Part shown: positions 27,501 to 34,569 of the stretch, piece after piece
Layout of the letters: every line of letters starts with the position of its first letter
How positions within the stretch are numbered: position 1 is the first letter of the stretch
From: Saprospiraceae bacterium
GTDB taxonomy: Bacteria > Bacteroidota > Bacteroidia > Chitinophagales > Saprospiraceae
Assembly: GCA_016722295.1 (NCBI GenBank)
Contig: JADKGL010000002.1
Coordinates: forward strand, 1 to 34,721
DNA: 34,721 bases
Reading direction: 5' to 3'
Program-made: the position numbers and the translations under genes
Notes under the pieces: generated by a model
Told to the model about the DNA's origin: nothing
Database searches by the model: none
What the model saw: the letters and a program-made list of their open reading frames with translations, nothing else

Positions 27501-28699
27501 TAGATAAAAGAAAATGGAATCAATGGAGAGGAGCTAAGGTCTATGAATTAAAAAATCAAGTAGGCGATGTCAATATTTTATTCAGCGATCGGAAAATAAA
27601 TGAATTTGGAGTGTTTACTCCAGATATCCAGAAAAATACTGAATATTATCCATTTGGGATGATCATACCTGGAAGAGATTCATCTTATTCAGTTTACCGA
27701 TATGGATTCCAAAGTATGGAACAAGATGACATTTTCAAAGGTAAAGGAAATTCAATCTCCACAGAATTCCGCCAGTACGATCCTAGAGTATCTAGATGGT
27801 TAAGTGTAGATCCAAAGGAGGAAAAATATCCCTCCTGGAGTAATTATGTAGCATTTGATAATAATCCTGTAAATTTAATAGATCCGAAAGGGGCACAATC
27901 TAGCCCAAGTGCAGGTAGCGTAACTGGGCAAGATAATCCAATGGATGGTCCTTGCAGGTTTGCTACAGCTGAAGAATGTGAAAATGTTGAAAGAATGACA
28001 ACAGTAATGGGAATGGGAAGACATGGTGTTTATCAAGGTGCAAGTATGGGGTTGGGTGCTTTAGCGCGTTCTCGATTTGCTCGTGCAGGTCAAATAATTG
28101 CAAGAGCAATTAGAGATGCAACCGACAGAATAGAAAGACATTTTGAAGATGGAAGTGATGAAATTTGGAATAGGAGGCTCCGTGAATCACGGATACGTGA
28201 AGCTGATGAAACACCTAGACCTAGTTCTGGACAAGCATCTGATTCTAGCCCAACACCAAATCCAAGACCAGATGGACCAAGCCCAAATCCAAGACCAGAT
28301 GGACCAAGCCCAAATCCAAGACCAGATGGACCAAGTCCAAGTCCAAGACCAGATGGACCAAGTCCAGATCCAAGACCAGATGGACCAAGTCCAAGTCCAA
28401 GACCAGATGGACCAAGTCCAGATCCAAGACCAGATGGACCAAGTCCAATTCCAAGACCAGATGGACCAAGTCCAGATCCAAGATCAGATGGACCAAGCCA
28501 TGGCCCAACCCCAAATCCACCTTCTAGACCTCAATCGCCTAGAACGGCTAACGTACCTTCGGATATTTTATTAGCAAGAATGAGAGTTCAAGTTTCTAGA
28601 GCATTTATCCATGATGGTCAGAGATTGCCAGGAACATTAATAATTCAATTACAAGAAGATGAGAGAACACTTGAAAACTATAGGGCTCGAAGACAATAA
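21584..28699 (+). CDS. Giant DUF6443/YD-repeat Rhs protein with variable tip
   Basis: About 2371 residues. I chose ATG 21584, which begins a signal peptide (MKNSIHLISIIIICLVFEF); the frame is open further upstream but overlaps the previous gene. Order: signal; beta and FN3-like region (about 190-290, RCRIRAVGLNADGK); DUF6443 domain (about 300-360, DVTGRSRQSNTKLN and YYDHQGRPVV); Cys-rich module (about 645-790); YD repeats from about 1435 (YDEVNRPVMSQ, YDRLGRVQES, YDILGRLISARR, LSYDANGNIKNLQ); then the Rhs core (EYYPFGMIIPG near 2020, YDPRVSRWLSVDPKEEKYPS near 2065, NPVNLIDPKG ending at 2103). The tip (2104-2371) has a helical part, nine PxPRPDGPS nonapeptides, and a final 60-residue domain ending ENYRARRQ. 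Core-plus-tip is the polymorphic-toxin layout, but the tip matches no toxin I know and no immunity gene follows. Confidence 0.9.
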   Translation: MKNSIHLISIIIICLVFEFNLSSQKMQQLGDGVHQFTYEQIISKWGVYSTSTKIQDTCFRPPICSKIGVLTSITDQLITKESALVIGMLKDSIQESVDFYAKAVLKVFFKRLTSSRIDSTTINLSIDYKTGKRQNYKAKDYIKLDSIYWAIVQLDSIISDKSYGELGTRRPFVLEFQILGKEYLVAKTNDSIQINIKNLESKGNYILKWKEKAWAQSYDLEWQFLDGYSNKTIEFQNNSTRINLPMYKLSYTVPIISAAGKFRCRIRAVGLNADGKVVNGKWSEIAEFDISNSQAFEKNKKPWQYTANYLDDGFRRDVVSFADVTGRSRQSNTKLNSGHNQILVQEDYYDHQGRPVVKSLVTPFQIATTTSTNTNNSSSPLGNIDRRFLPPGMNPERNTNFQNRQEVMKNLYSFLTSVSDLSYKPKFNQDKNGRAFDRRSFDIDLVDDCSAESKSLPMSDLSGSGKYYSPQNAAHPSEIHSNFEPDAEGYPYVQVEYTPDNTGRIRRKGMAGKDFQIGSGRESKYYYAVPSQQELYRVFGSEVGRASNYTKMITEDANNQLHVQYLNSKNQVIATALMGNTPENLESLPSEEIGSPIEDQMNLMEGNNIEYSGRRSTSSHLIFLELPMNVFNLSYVLNAAAIQKEICRQNICTNCPRNIIIRMVNSCGDTVCRVTRKIPGSMNCNSIASSSVVFTIDTTLNLPMGEYSIFKTVELDGNEIDSFITRFISIDTSCFSPTLQEPICITKEACIPCNYSISTIGEVKRKSENDPSCKRNCIAAKYSFDIKLFETLCRDVSPYGQYGSVIDSSRNFFVSVFNTRNILHPIVDFSILGAIDFTSKSYRDPRIVYLNDAGEKAWIDVTDVSPTYYDNRRDELLRTEAGRTFVTPNKIINLEYLSNIWKDSWSESLVSLHPEYPYLLWNNMNASGVEFDQNLQAMESWDDAVNAGILDERNLNLTLESDPFFRTVGNPVIDLMRNRMIHLNVTRSLYGDIFTLIKSTVSCNAPVHIEDPSSMRSCLSSASLISNYNDEGKKFAMSMFKSFYAMTKYKLLDSIREFQLSAGSGHVLSGRLLFPCLGANDSMSCASCPRSPRSLMDSILAERTLKVPHTRCINLSSVSSVKLPANLFNTETVTFNDFRFSKLIDCKITPKAEAFQYLLNAICYSTLAPEKLYSTKLRLNNVPPLVLIPSLIEGFPNRRSSNYYWKASPSIDFLAVEILDDDNRVQASFKIKPNRSLKKLKDVKHFNCITIHFIDTSARSPRFNLNFSAVNSEGHFNGVITDIVNIDFSYQAYQRALADFRNEIGAKEFKNLQSKKGPKGICCIMNISPEIKPVFPCEYSIPLLAQENLLAAKRIRSEFLRDSLWNSIARRCINPVLERFVVTKQSKIYHYTLFYYDQSGLLVKTVSPLAVRTINSRSDSDTIPNHVAELCTRYAYNSLGNKVSKSSADGGVTKYCYDEVNRPVMSQDAVQSVSGTHSYIIYDRLGRVQESAVLEGGIRDGNTAFEEGKITNTRLTTQIEDRKSRKVEIVVSYYDKPFFTEIESKFTNRNRFLRNRIASTASFGDYNTFQSNNYTHAFHFNYDISGNVTEIISDFKELNQSGLLDRVSSELHRFKKFQYAFYPFSGKVKEFAYQIGQADQYYQWYEYDADNRLVNVFSSKSNYEPADRIDRDAHYKYYTSGNSARAELGPENNQAMDLTYTLNGLLKSVNKIRGNDPGQDGEVSSTFSKDLLSYELHYYQNDYKPIKVVLDPITETSGLTNLYNGNISGISVANQIFGDNNVHKYRYDILGRLISARRNNTDQFSMNLSYDANGNIKNLQRRGATGNLFDNFTYDYLPQSNRLNYIDDRAGQNTIGDIQDLRAQSRGNYNYDAKGRLIQDRSENHRLEWNHTDKLKRIVQPGQTFDLSYDVLGRRSMKKSQNNQSEYTIRDFKGNVLAEYIIDAGRISLSSIPIYAENRLGVINLDTLLTENIDKRKWNQWRGAKVYELKNQVGDVNILFSDRKINEFGVFTPDIQKNTEYYPFGMIIPGRDSSYSVYRYGFQSMEQDDIFKGKGNSISTEFRQYDPRVSRWLSVDPKEEKYPSWSNYVAFDNNPVNLIDPKGAQSSPSAGSVTGQDNPMDGPCRFATAEECENVERMTTVMGMGRHGVYQGASMGLGALARSRFARAGQIIARAIRDATDRIERHFEDGSDEIWNRRLRESRIREADETPRPSSGQASDSSPTPNPRPDGPSPNPRPDGPSPNPRPDGPSPSPRPDGPSPDPRPDGPSPSPRPDGPSPDPRPDGPSPIPRPDGPSPDPRSDGPSHGPTPNPPSRPQSPRTANVPSDILLARMRVQVSRAFIHDGQRLPGTLIIQLQEDERTLENYRARRQ
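28256..28498 (+). repeat. 27-bp tandem repeat, nine copies, coding for PxPRPDGPS
   Basis: Nine head-to-tail 27-bp units inside the Rhs tip encode P-(N/S/D/I)-P-R-P-D-G-P-S. Variation is almost confined to the second codon (AAT, AGT, GAT, ATT), plus one AGA-TCA change in unit nine and AGC/AGT for the last Ser. The near identity at DNA level points to recent expansion. The encoded segment is a rigid Pro-rich stalk between the tip's helical part and its C-terminal domain. Confidence 0.93.
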
Positions 28700-28782
28700 T
28701 TAAATTATTAATTAGAAATTATTAAACAATGTTTCAAGATATAAATGAATAAGATATTTATAAAAAATCAAATTTTAAATAG

Positions 28783-28893
28783 GTCAATATTGAAAGTCAG
28801 ATTAATGCACGACCACAAGTAAACCCAACCGCCCCGTCAACAAAACCAGCTAAAAATGAAAGAAAATTGGCAATAAATTTACGACATAATTAA
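28783..28893 (+). pseudogene. Relic A: orphan C-terminal coding fragment, homologous to relic B
   Basis: In the 244-nt spacer behind the Rhs gene a short frame, closed upstream by TAG at 28780, reads VNIESQINARPQVNPTAP then STKPAKNERKLAINLRHN and ends in TAA at 28891. It has no start codon or visible RBS. The part from 28813 matches 30359-30442 codon by codon (about 12 substitutions in 81 aligned bases plus one codon indel), and both end at a stop. It looks like the surviving 3' end of a displaced gene or Rhs tip. The identity of the parent gene is inferred, not known. Confidence 0.6.
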
Positions 28894-28943
28894 TAAAAAT
28901 TTATTAAAAAATTTATGAATATTAAATAGTTAAAATAAAAAAA

Positions 28944-30195
28944 ATGAAAGCGATTTTAATGTTTTTAGTTTTATTTTCTTTATGAAATCTATTCTCAATG
29001 TGGAAATTTTCGATTTTGGAATCAGAAGGATGTAGATTCTTTTATTATAAAAAATCCCACTTGCACTCATGTTACATCTTTGTATGTAAATGGAATAGAT
29101 ATCACCAATCTTAGAGGACTTAAAAATATTGTAAAGATTGATAGCCTTTTGTTTTTGGAGAATTTACCGAAACTTCCCAATCTTCTTGATTTGTCCAATC
29201 TTCATACAAAATTGGGTAGATTGGTGATTATTTATTGTAAAAATTTGAAAAGCTTTAAAGGATTGGAGAATATTACAATAAATGGAGATGGTTTTACTTT
29301 GGTCCAACTTGACATTGATACAATAGACATATCGATTCACATTGAGAACTCTAGGTCTATTTCAATAAGTGGCTGCTCAAAATTAGTTGATATGAATGCT
29401 TTAATCATTGACACTGTAAGAAGAATTAGTCTTACAGATAATCAGGAATTACAGAATTTAGATGTATTTAATAATGTTAAGAATGCAGAACTGATATATA
29501 TCACTAATTGTGATAAACTTACTAGAATACCTGATTTTAAACAGCTAAATGATTTGGTTATTTTCACTGTTGAATCCTGTGATAATTTAGTTGATTTTTC
29601 CAGTTTATCCCAAAGAGATATCAAATTGACTGCTATAAACTTACGAAATAATAAGCAGTTGAAATCACTGTCAGGATTAAATTTTAGAATCAGGCAAACT
29701 CTTGGAACTAAGATTGCGATAACAAACAACCCTTTATTGAATGATATTTCCTATTTGAAAACGGAAGAAAATATGGATTTTGATAGTTTAATTATTCAAG
29801 GAAATCCTAACTTAAGCATATGCAATAATGATTGGCTATGTAAATATATTTCAATCGCAAAGCCATCTAAATTAAGAATAGCTGACAACTCTGGAGATTG
29901 TCTTAATCTTGATGCTGTAAAAGAAAAATGTAAAGCAACTTCGATTGAAGACCAATTTTTAAATGTAGGAAAAAGAGCTATTCTGTGTTTCCCAAATCCA
30001 GCAACAGATCAAATTTTTTTCTATTCAGAATGGGGAGGTGCGCATTTCAAAATCTACAACACTCAAGGTCAATTAGTGTCTTCAGGAATATCAAACAAGA
30101 GAAGTATTCAAGTAAATAGTCTCAAATCTGATATTTATTTTATAGTAGCTGTAAAAAATGGTCAATCTCATTATCAAAAATTAGTTAAAGAATGA
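28944..30195 (+). pseudogene. Leucine-rich-repeat secreted protein with T9SS domain, frameshift in the signal peptide
   Basis: The best start is ATG 28944 (MKAILMFLVLFSL); a shift at the T-rich run 28965-28980 is needed to join the body (YEIYSQCGNFRFWNQKDVDS), after which the frame is open to 30195. Without it translation would have to start inside at about 29080 and the product would lack a leader. The body (about 320 residues) has irregular leucine-rich/receptor-L-domain-like repeats (GLKNIVKIDSLLFLENLPKL; CSKLVDMNAL; CDKLTRIPDF; NNPLLNDISYL) and the cap motif NPNLSICNNDWLCKYI that ends many Bacteroidota LRR proteins. A T9SS type A sorting domain closes it (ILCFPNPATDQIFFYS to KSDIYFIVAV). 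It is predicted to be an extracellular binding protein. The break may be a read error, since the rest is intact. Confidence 0.8.
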
Positions 30196-30263
30196 TTACA
30201 GCGTAATGTTGAAAATAATGTGGTATGGAAGTAGTCAATATAAAGTAAGAACTTACATATATG

Positions 30264-30296
30264 AACTTGATGTATAGATAAGTCTAAAATCAAGTT
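30264..30296 (+). terminator. Stem-loop after the LRR gene
   Basis: AACTTGAT (30264-30271) pairs perfectly with ATCAAGTT (30289-30296) around a 17-nt loop and is followed by TAATTTTA. It begins 69 nt after the LRR stop. The T run is short, so it is a candidate only. Confidence 0.38.
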
Positions 30297-30358
30297 TAAT
30301 TTTAGCTAAGTCGTATTTTTTAATTTATGCTATGATTTACATTTAATTGCTTTCCTCA

Positions 30359-30442
30359 CCGCAGGTAAATCCAAAATCACCGTCAACAAATCCAGCTAAA
30401 ACTGGAAGAAAATAGGCAATAGATTTACGACATTATAATTAA
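30359..30442 (+). pseudogene. Relic B: second copy of the orphan C-terminal fragment
   Basis: The frame reads PQVNPKSPSTNPAKTGRK, then TAG, then AIDLRHYN and TAA at 30440. It aligns with relic A along its whole length; the internal TAG replaces the TTG (Leu) of relic A, a one-base nonsense change. Several differences are silent third-base changes (CCA/CCG, CAA/CAG, AAC/AAT), suggesting both once evolved as protein-coding DNA. It ends 22 nt before the next lipoprotein start. Confidence 0.6.
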
Positions 30443-30464
30443 AGTAAATTTAAAAATAATCGAT

Positions 30465-30908
30465 ATGAAAAAAATAATCATTCTTTTTAGCTCACTCATA
30501 TTATTGAGTGTTATATCCTGTGATAAATCCTCCTCAGATAATACTCCAAATGAATCAGGCTTTGGTACCATTACATTCAAGTATAATGGACAGACTTGGT
30601 CTAGCCCAACAAATCAGTCTTTTATTCAAGAAGATTTACTTGGACTCAGTGCTACCAGGAGTTCTGATAATAGCAGCATCAATATTGTGGTGGATGGATT
30701 TACATCCAATAAAACGTATAAATTGGCAGATGGATTTTTCGCATCTTGTAATATTGCTACTAAAAAATTTATCATTGAAGATGGTGAGATTACAATTTCT
30801 AATACAAGCACAGTAGGTGGCAAAGCTATTGCGCATGGTTCTTTTAAGGGAAAATTTATAGATCCAATTGTAGGTGGAGAAATGCAAATCACAGAAGGAA
30901 CTTTTTAA
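30465..30908 (+). CDS. DUF6252-like lipoprotein
   Basis: This 147-residue lipoprotein has signal MKKIIILFSSLILLSVISC with Cys19, followed by DKSSSDN. A short linker leads to one beta domain: FGTITFKYNGQTWSSPTNQS at its start, NIVVDGFTSNKTYKL in the middle and HGSFKGKF...MQITEGTF at the end. It resembles 13410-13823 and 30930-31466. The family name is recalled, not searched; no function is established. It lies 21 nt before its relative, so the pair is probably co-transcribed. Confidence 0.78.
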   Translation: MKKIIILFSSLILLSVISCDKSSSDNTPNESGFGTITFKYNGQTWSSPTNQSFIQEDLLGLSATRSSDNSSINIVVDGFTSNKTYKLADGFFASCNIATKKFIIEDGEITISNTSTVGGKAIAHGSFKGKFIDPIVGGEMQITEGTF

Positions 30909-30929
30909 TTTTTTTAAAACCATACTTAT

Positions 30930-31466
30930 ATGAAAAATATAGTTTTTTTTATCCTCGCGATATTTATTATTTTGTCATCTGCCTGCTCAAAAGATGATAA
31001 TAATATCAATAATAACAATAATAATGGTAATACTAAGAAAGATACTGGCTACATTACATGTAAGCTTGATGGACGAGAAGTCAACCTTGATCTGGCAGCA
31101 ACAGCTTGGTCAGACTCTACCTATGGAACAGCATCCATCGCAGGAACCCAAATAAATGGACCTGAATTATTTCAAATAGTAATTGAAGGAGTTGAATGCA
31201 ATGTTGGACAAAGTTATAATTTAGGTGACGAGAAGACTGTAAAAATAGCGTATTATTTACCTGATAAGAGTATGCCATTTACAAATATCATAGCATTTAG
31301 ACCTGATAAGTTAAGCACAAGCTCAATGAAAGTGACAAAAAGAAAAATAGTTCCAGTCAAAGGATATTTTGCAATATCTGCTACATTTTCTGGTGTTGGA
31401 CTTGATGAAAATGAAAAAACGCATCAGATCACCGATGGGTTCATTTATGATTCAAGATCGGAATAA
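30930..31466 (+). CDS. DUF6252-like lipoprotein, probably surface-exposed
   Basis: This 178-residue lipoprotein has a lipobox LSSAC with Cys19. The next residues SKDDNN fit the lipoprotein export signal (Lys followed by two acidic residues) described for Capnocytophaga and Flavobacterium, so the protein is predicted on the cell surface. A run of Asn (AAT/AAC codons, 30999-31033) forms a flexible tether. The beta domain has TGYITCKLDGREVNLDLAAT and NVGQSYNLGDE and ends HQITDGFIYD, echoing its neighbours. It is likely a tandem duplicate of the 30465 gene that has diverged. Function unknown. Confidence 0.77.
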   Translation: MKNIVFFILAIFIILSSACSKDDNNINNNNNNGNTKKDTGYITCKLDGREVNLDLAATAWSDSTYGTASIAGTQINGPELFQIVIEGVECNVGQSYNLGDEKTVKIAYYLPDKSMPFTNIIAFRPDKLSTSSMKVTKRKIVPVKGYFAISATFSGVGLDENEKTHQITDGFIYDSRSE

Positions 31467-31496
31467 AAATTTTTTAAATAAATAAAAATTATCAAT

Positions 31497-32693
31497 ATGA
31501 TAAACTTAAATAAAATAGCAATTACTTGTTTGGTATTAAGTTATGTGTTTTTTACTTCTTGCGAGAAAAGTGAAGACACAAAAATTCTAAATACCGAAGT
31601 GATCTCAAAAGATATCACATCCAATCTTACATTAAAAAACAATGTAAATGGTGTGGATTATATTATACAAGGCTGTATTGAATTAAAAGCTTCAGCAATT
31701 CTAACGATAGAAGCAGGGACTACCATAGCTTTTACACAAAATAGTTGTCTAGAAGTGCATGAATTTGCAGCTATAAAAGCTATTGGAACAGAAACCAATC
31801 CAATTACTTTTACTGGCGAGCAACAAACGAAAGGATTTTGGGATGGCATCAGTTTTTACAATACAAATAATCAAGAGAATGTACTATCTCATTGTATTAT
31901 TGAGTATGCAGGAAATGCTAAAATAAGTACAGCAAGTAATGCAAGAAAAGCTGCACTTATCATTGGCAAGGAATACAAAGATCCTGTGCGAATAAGCATA
32001 GATCATGTTACGATTCGTCATAATTTAAATACCGGTCTATCCATCTATAATAATGCTATAATGAATAAATTTGAATATTGTCAAATGTTAGATAATCAAA
32101 ATTCAATTCTAGTGTATGATCAATCGATTCAATATATGGATCCATTTATCATTGCAAAAGACAATCAGATAAATAATGTGCAATGGATCTATAACACTTC
32201 GAGTTCTGTTGTAAATTCTGTATTTTCAATAAAAGCAATTCCTTTAAGTTATCAATTGATCAGTAGCTTTTATAAGATGGAGGCAGGAGGAAAATTGACT
32301 ATTGAGGCAGGTGTAAATTTGATTATGTCCCCATCATCTGTAATTTATGCTACCAATGGAGGAATTATTGATATTAAAGGGACTAGTGTACAAAAAGTAA
32401 AATTCTCTGGAGAGTTCAACAATGTAAATTATTGGAGAGGAATTTATGCTGATAATGGAGGTAGACTTAATATCGATCATGCCGTCATTTCAGATGGTGG
32501 AGAAGCGAGCACCAATTTTGGTGGAATGGTAGCTCAATCCTCAGATGGAGCCTTGTATATTAGTAATTCCACATTGAGTAATTTTTTGAAATATGGGATA
32601 GCCTATTATGAAGCGAAACCACATAATGCAGATATAGAGACTAGTAATAGTTGTTCTGGAAATACTGGGATATCCTGTTTTTGGAAGAGGTGA
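31497..32693 (+). CDS. Right-handed beta-helix lipoprotein
   Basis: This 398-residue lipoprotein has signal MINLNKIAITCLVLSYVFFT with the lipid Cys at 22 (SCEKSED; acidic residues follow, so surface exposure is possible). The rest is built from parallel-beta-helix rungs: two similar halves begin with a typical cap, ASAILTIEAGTTIAFTQNS (about 65-85) and GGKLTIEAGVNLIMSPSS (about 262-280). Each is followed by a GF/YW-G-I motif (GFWDGISFYN, YWRGIYADNG) and rungs such as LSHCIIEYAGN and IDHAVISDGGEAS. This architecture is common in Bacteroidota as a surface scaffold or as a carbohydrate-active fold without lyase residues. No catalytic residues of polysaccharide lyases can be assigned. It starts 30 nt after the previous lipoprotein. 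Confidence 0.85.
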   Translation: MINLNKIAITCLVLSYVFFTSCEKSEDTKILNTEVISKDITSNLTLKNNVNGVDYIIQGCIELKASAILTIEAGTTIAFTQNSCLEVHEFAAIKAIGTETNPITFTGEQQTKGFWDGISFYNTNNQENVLSHCIIEYAGNAKISTASNARKAALIIGKEYKDPVRISIDHVTIRHNLNTGLSIYNNAIMNKFEYCQMLDNQNSILVYDQSIQYMDPFIIAKDNQINNVQWIYNTSSSVVNSVFSIKAIPLSYQLISSFYKMEAGGKLTIEAGVNLIMSPSSVIYATNGGIIDIKGTSVQKVKFSGEFNNVNYWRGIYADNGGRLNIDHAVISDGGEASTNFGGMVAQSSDGALYISNSTLSNFLKYGIAYYEAKPHNADIETSNSCSGNTGISCFWKR

Positions 32694-32732
32694 TTAATTT
32701 TGAATATTTGTTTTCTATTAATTTTCTAAATT

Positions 32733-34537
32733 ATGAATCGAATTTTCTATTTTTCTTTTTATTCTTCATTTTGTAGCTCTTCAATCTCAACCTACATTAC
32801 CAGATAGTTGCAAGTTGTTGTTTGGGACAAATTTATCAGGTCTTTTTGATTGGGGTACTGAGCTTCCATTTGTTGATATGATGCGCAATTGTCGCGAATG
32901 GTATTCGAAAGATGATTCAGGCGAATTTGAATCTAGGATGATTGATCGAATGCAATTTAGAAGTGACGGTTATCCGACGCATATTCCACAGAATATTTCA
33001 GGCGTAACGAGGCCACAATTTGTTGCGACGATTTGGGGAAGAATAGCGGGATGGCAATTGGGTGATTATACTGTTTTTTATGATGGGCGTGGTGAAATTG
33101 ATATTAATGTAGGAGTTGAAAATTATCGTAGACTCGATGCTCAATCTTATTCATTCCGATTAACAAATACGAAAGATCGTGAGATACAATTGATTATTTC
33201 AAAATCAGATTCTTTGAATCCAGTTCGCAATATTAAAATAATTCATCAAGATTATTTACAGACGTATAAAGAGAAAATATTTAATCCAAATTGGCTTAAT
33301 TATTTAAGGATCTTTAAATCAGTGAGGTTTATGGATTGGGGACATACCAACCATTGGTCACAAAAAGACTCTTGGCTTTGGGATCTTCCAGGTAAGGTGG
33401 ATTGGCGTGATCGCGCACAACTTAATTATTATACATGGACTACGAATAAGGGAATTCCATATGAAGTGATGATTCGATTGATGAATGAATTAGATCTCGA
33501 TGCATGGATTTGTATTCCGCATCGCGCAAGTGATGATTACATTCGCAATATGGCTGCTTTATTTAAATCTAATGTGAGATAGGCAGACATCTTTATGTGG
33601 AATACAGCAATGAGATATGGAATTGGATATTTGGACAAGCGGTGTGGCTCGATGAAAATTTTTGCAAACCTGTTGGTACCTGGTCTGAATGTTATGTTCC
33701 TGCAATACAGAATGCATTGGATGTATGGACTAGTGTATATGCTAATGAGCTATCTAAAATTACTCGTATACTAGGAGCCTTTACAGGATGGTATGATGTG
33801 AGTATCGTGAGCTATGGCGATGAATGCGAATTCATTTGACGCTATAGCCCCTACTTATTATTCGGCATCTCAGAAAAATCAGATTCGATCCTCGATGAGC
33901 TTGGATCTAAGAGCGACTATTTGCTGATATTGCACGAGAGGCTAGATTGAATATGCAGCAAGGATTTGATCGCATTCAATCAATACAATCTATTTGTAAT
34001 TCACTTCAAAAAAGATGATCTTTTATGAAGGCGGACATCATTTAATTACTCATCACTTTTGGTATTTACCAAGTTATGAGAATGCTTTGAATGCGATTCC
34101 ACCGAGATTCTACGTTTTACAATTTATATAATGAATAGTTCCAGAAATTAGAAGTTTGCAAAATGGAAATGAGCCTTTATTGTGTATGAATTTTTCTTTT
34201 ATTTATGGGATCGATGCTAAATATAGTTCATGGGGTGTATTAAGATCAATCTACCAAGATCTTACAATTATTTCACTGCTCCAAAAGTACAATGCAATAA
34301 TTAAAAGTTAAAGCAAATTGCATACCCACAAATTACATTGGAGACAAAATAAAAGATATGAATGTGGAAGTACTATTTGATCCAAATTCAAATGAATTAA
34401 GAATACAATCTATCAGACCTATACTTATTATCTTGTTTCTAGTACAGGACAAGTTATTTTCTGAATCCATCAGAGCAGAATAAATCTCTTTTTTTTCACT
34501 AGATATAATTCCTAGTATTATGTATTTATACAATTAG
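32733..34537 (+). pseudogene. Decayed secreted glycoside-hydrolase-like (clan GH-A type) T9SS protein
   Basis: Joined pieces spell one exported protein of about 600 residues. The leader (MNRIFYFS, then FILHFVALQSQP) is shifted at the T runs 32749-32762. The main piece (about 32763-33582) has LFGTNLSGLFDWGTELPFVD, WLWDLPGKVDWRDR and WICIPHRASDDYI. The next frame (about 33583-33810) has HLYVEYSNEIWNWIFGQ, with an N-E pair typical of the acid/base of clan GH-A barrels. Further frames follow: NANSFDAIAPTYYSASQ (33811-33924), FADIAREARLNMQQGFDRI (33920-34015), FYEGGHHLITHHFWYLP (34018-34128, possible nucleophile Glu), then after stops NGNEPLLCMNFSFIYG. Remnants of a T9SS domain (ELRIQSI, YYLVSSTGQVIF, SLDIIPSIMYLYN) end at 34537. 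At least seven lesions are needed to join them. The assignment to GH-A is inferred from motifs. It is the most decayed gene of the window. Confidence 0.72.
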
Positions 34538-34569
34538 ATAATCAATTTTGTTAAAATTTGTAAGTTCAA

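Noticed and set aside
28256..28498. CRISPR array
   Set aside because: Repeats abut with no unique spacers and lie inside a reading frame; no cas genes are present.
28245..28574. Long open frames in other frames and on the minus strand over the 27-bp repeat (QDQMDQVQ- and LDLVHLVL-type repeats)
   Set aside because: They arise automatically because the unit length is a multiple of three. Only the Rhs frame connects to a real gene.
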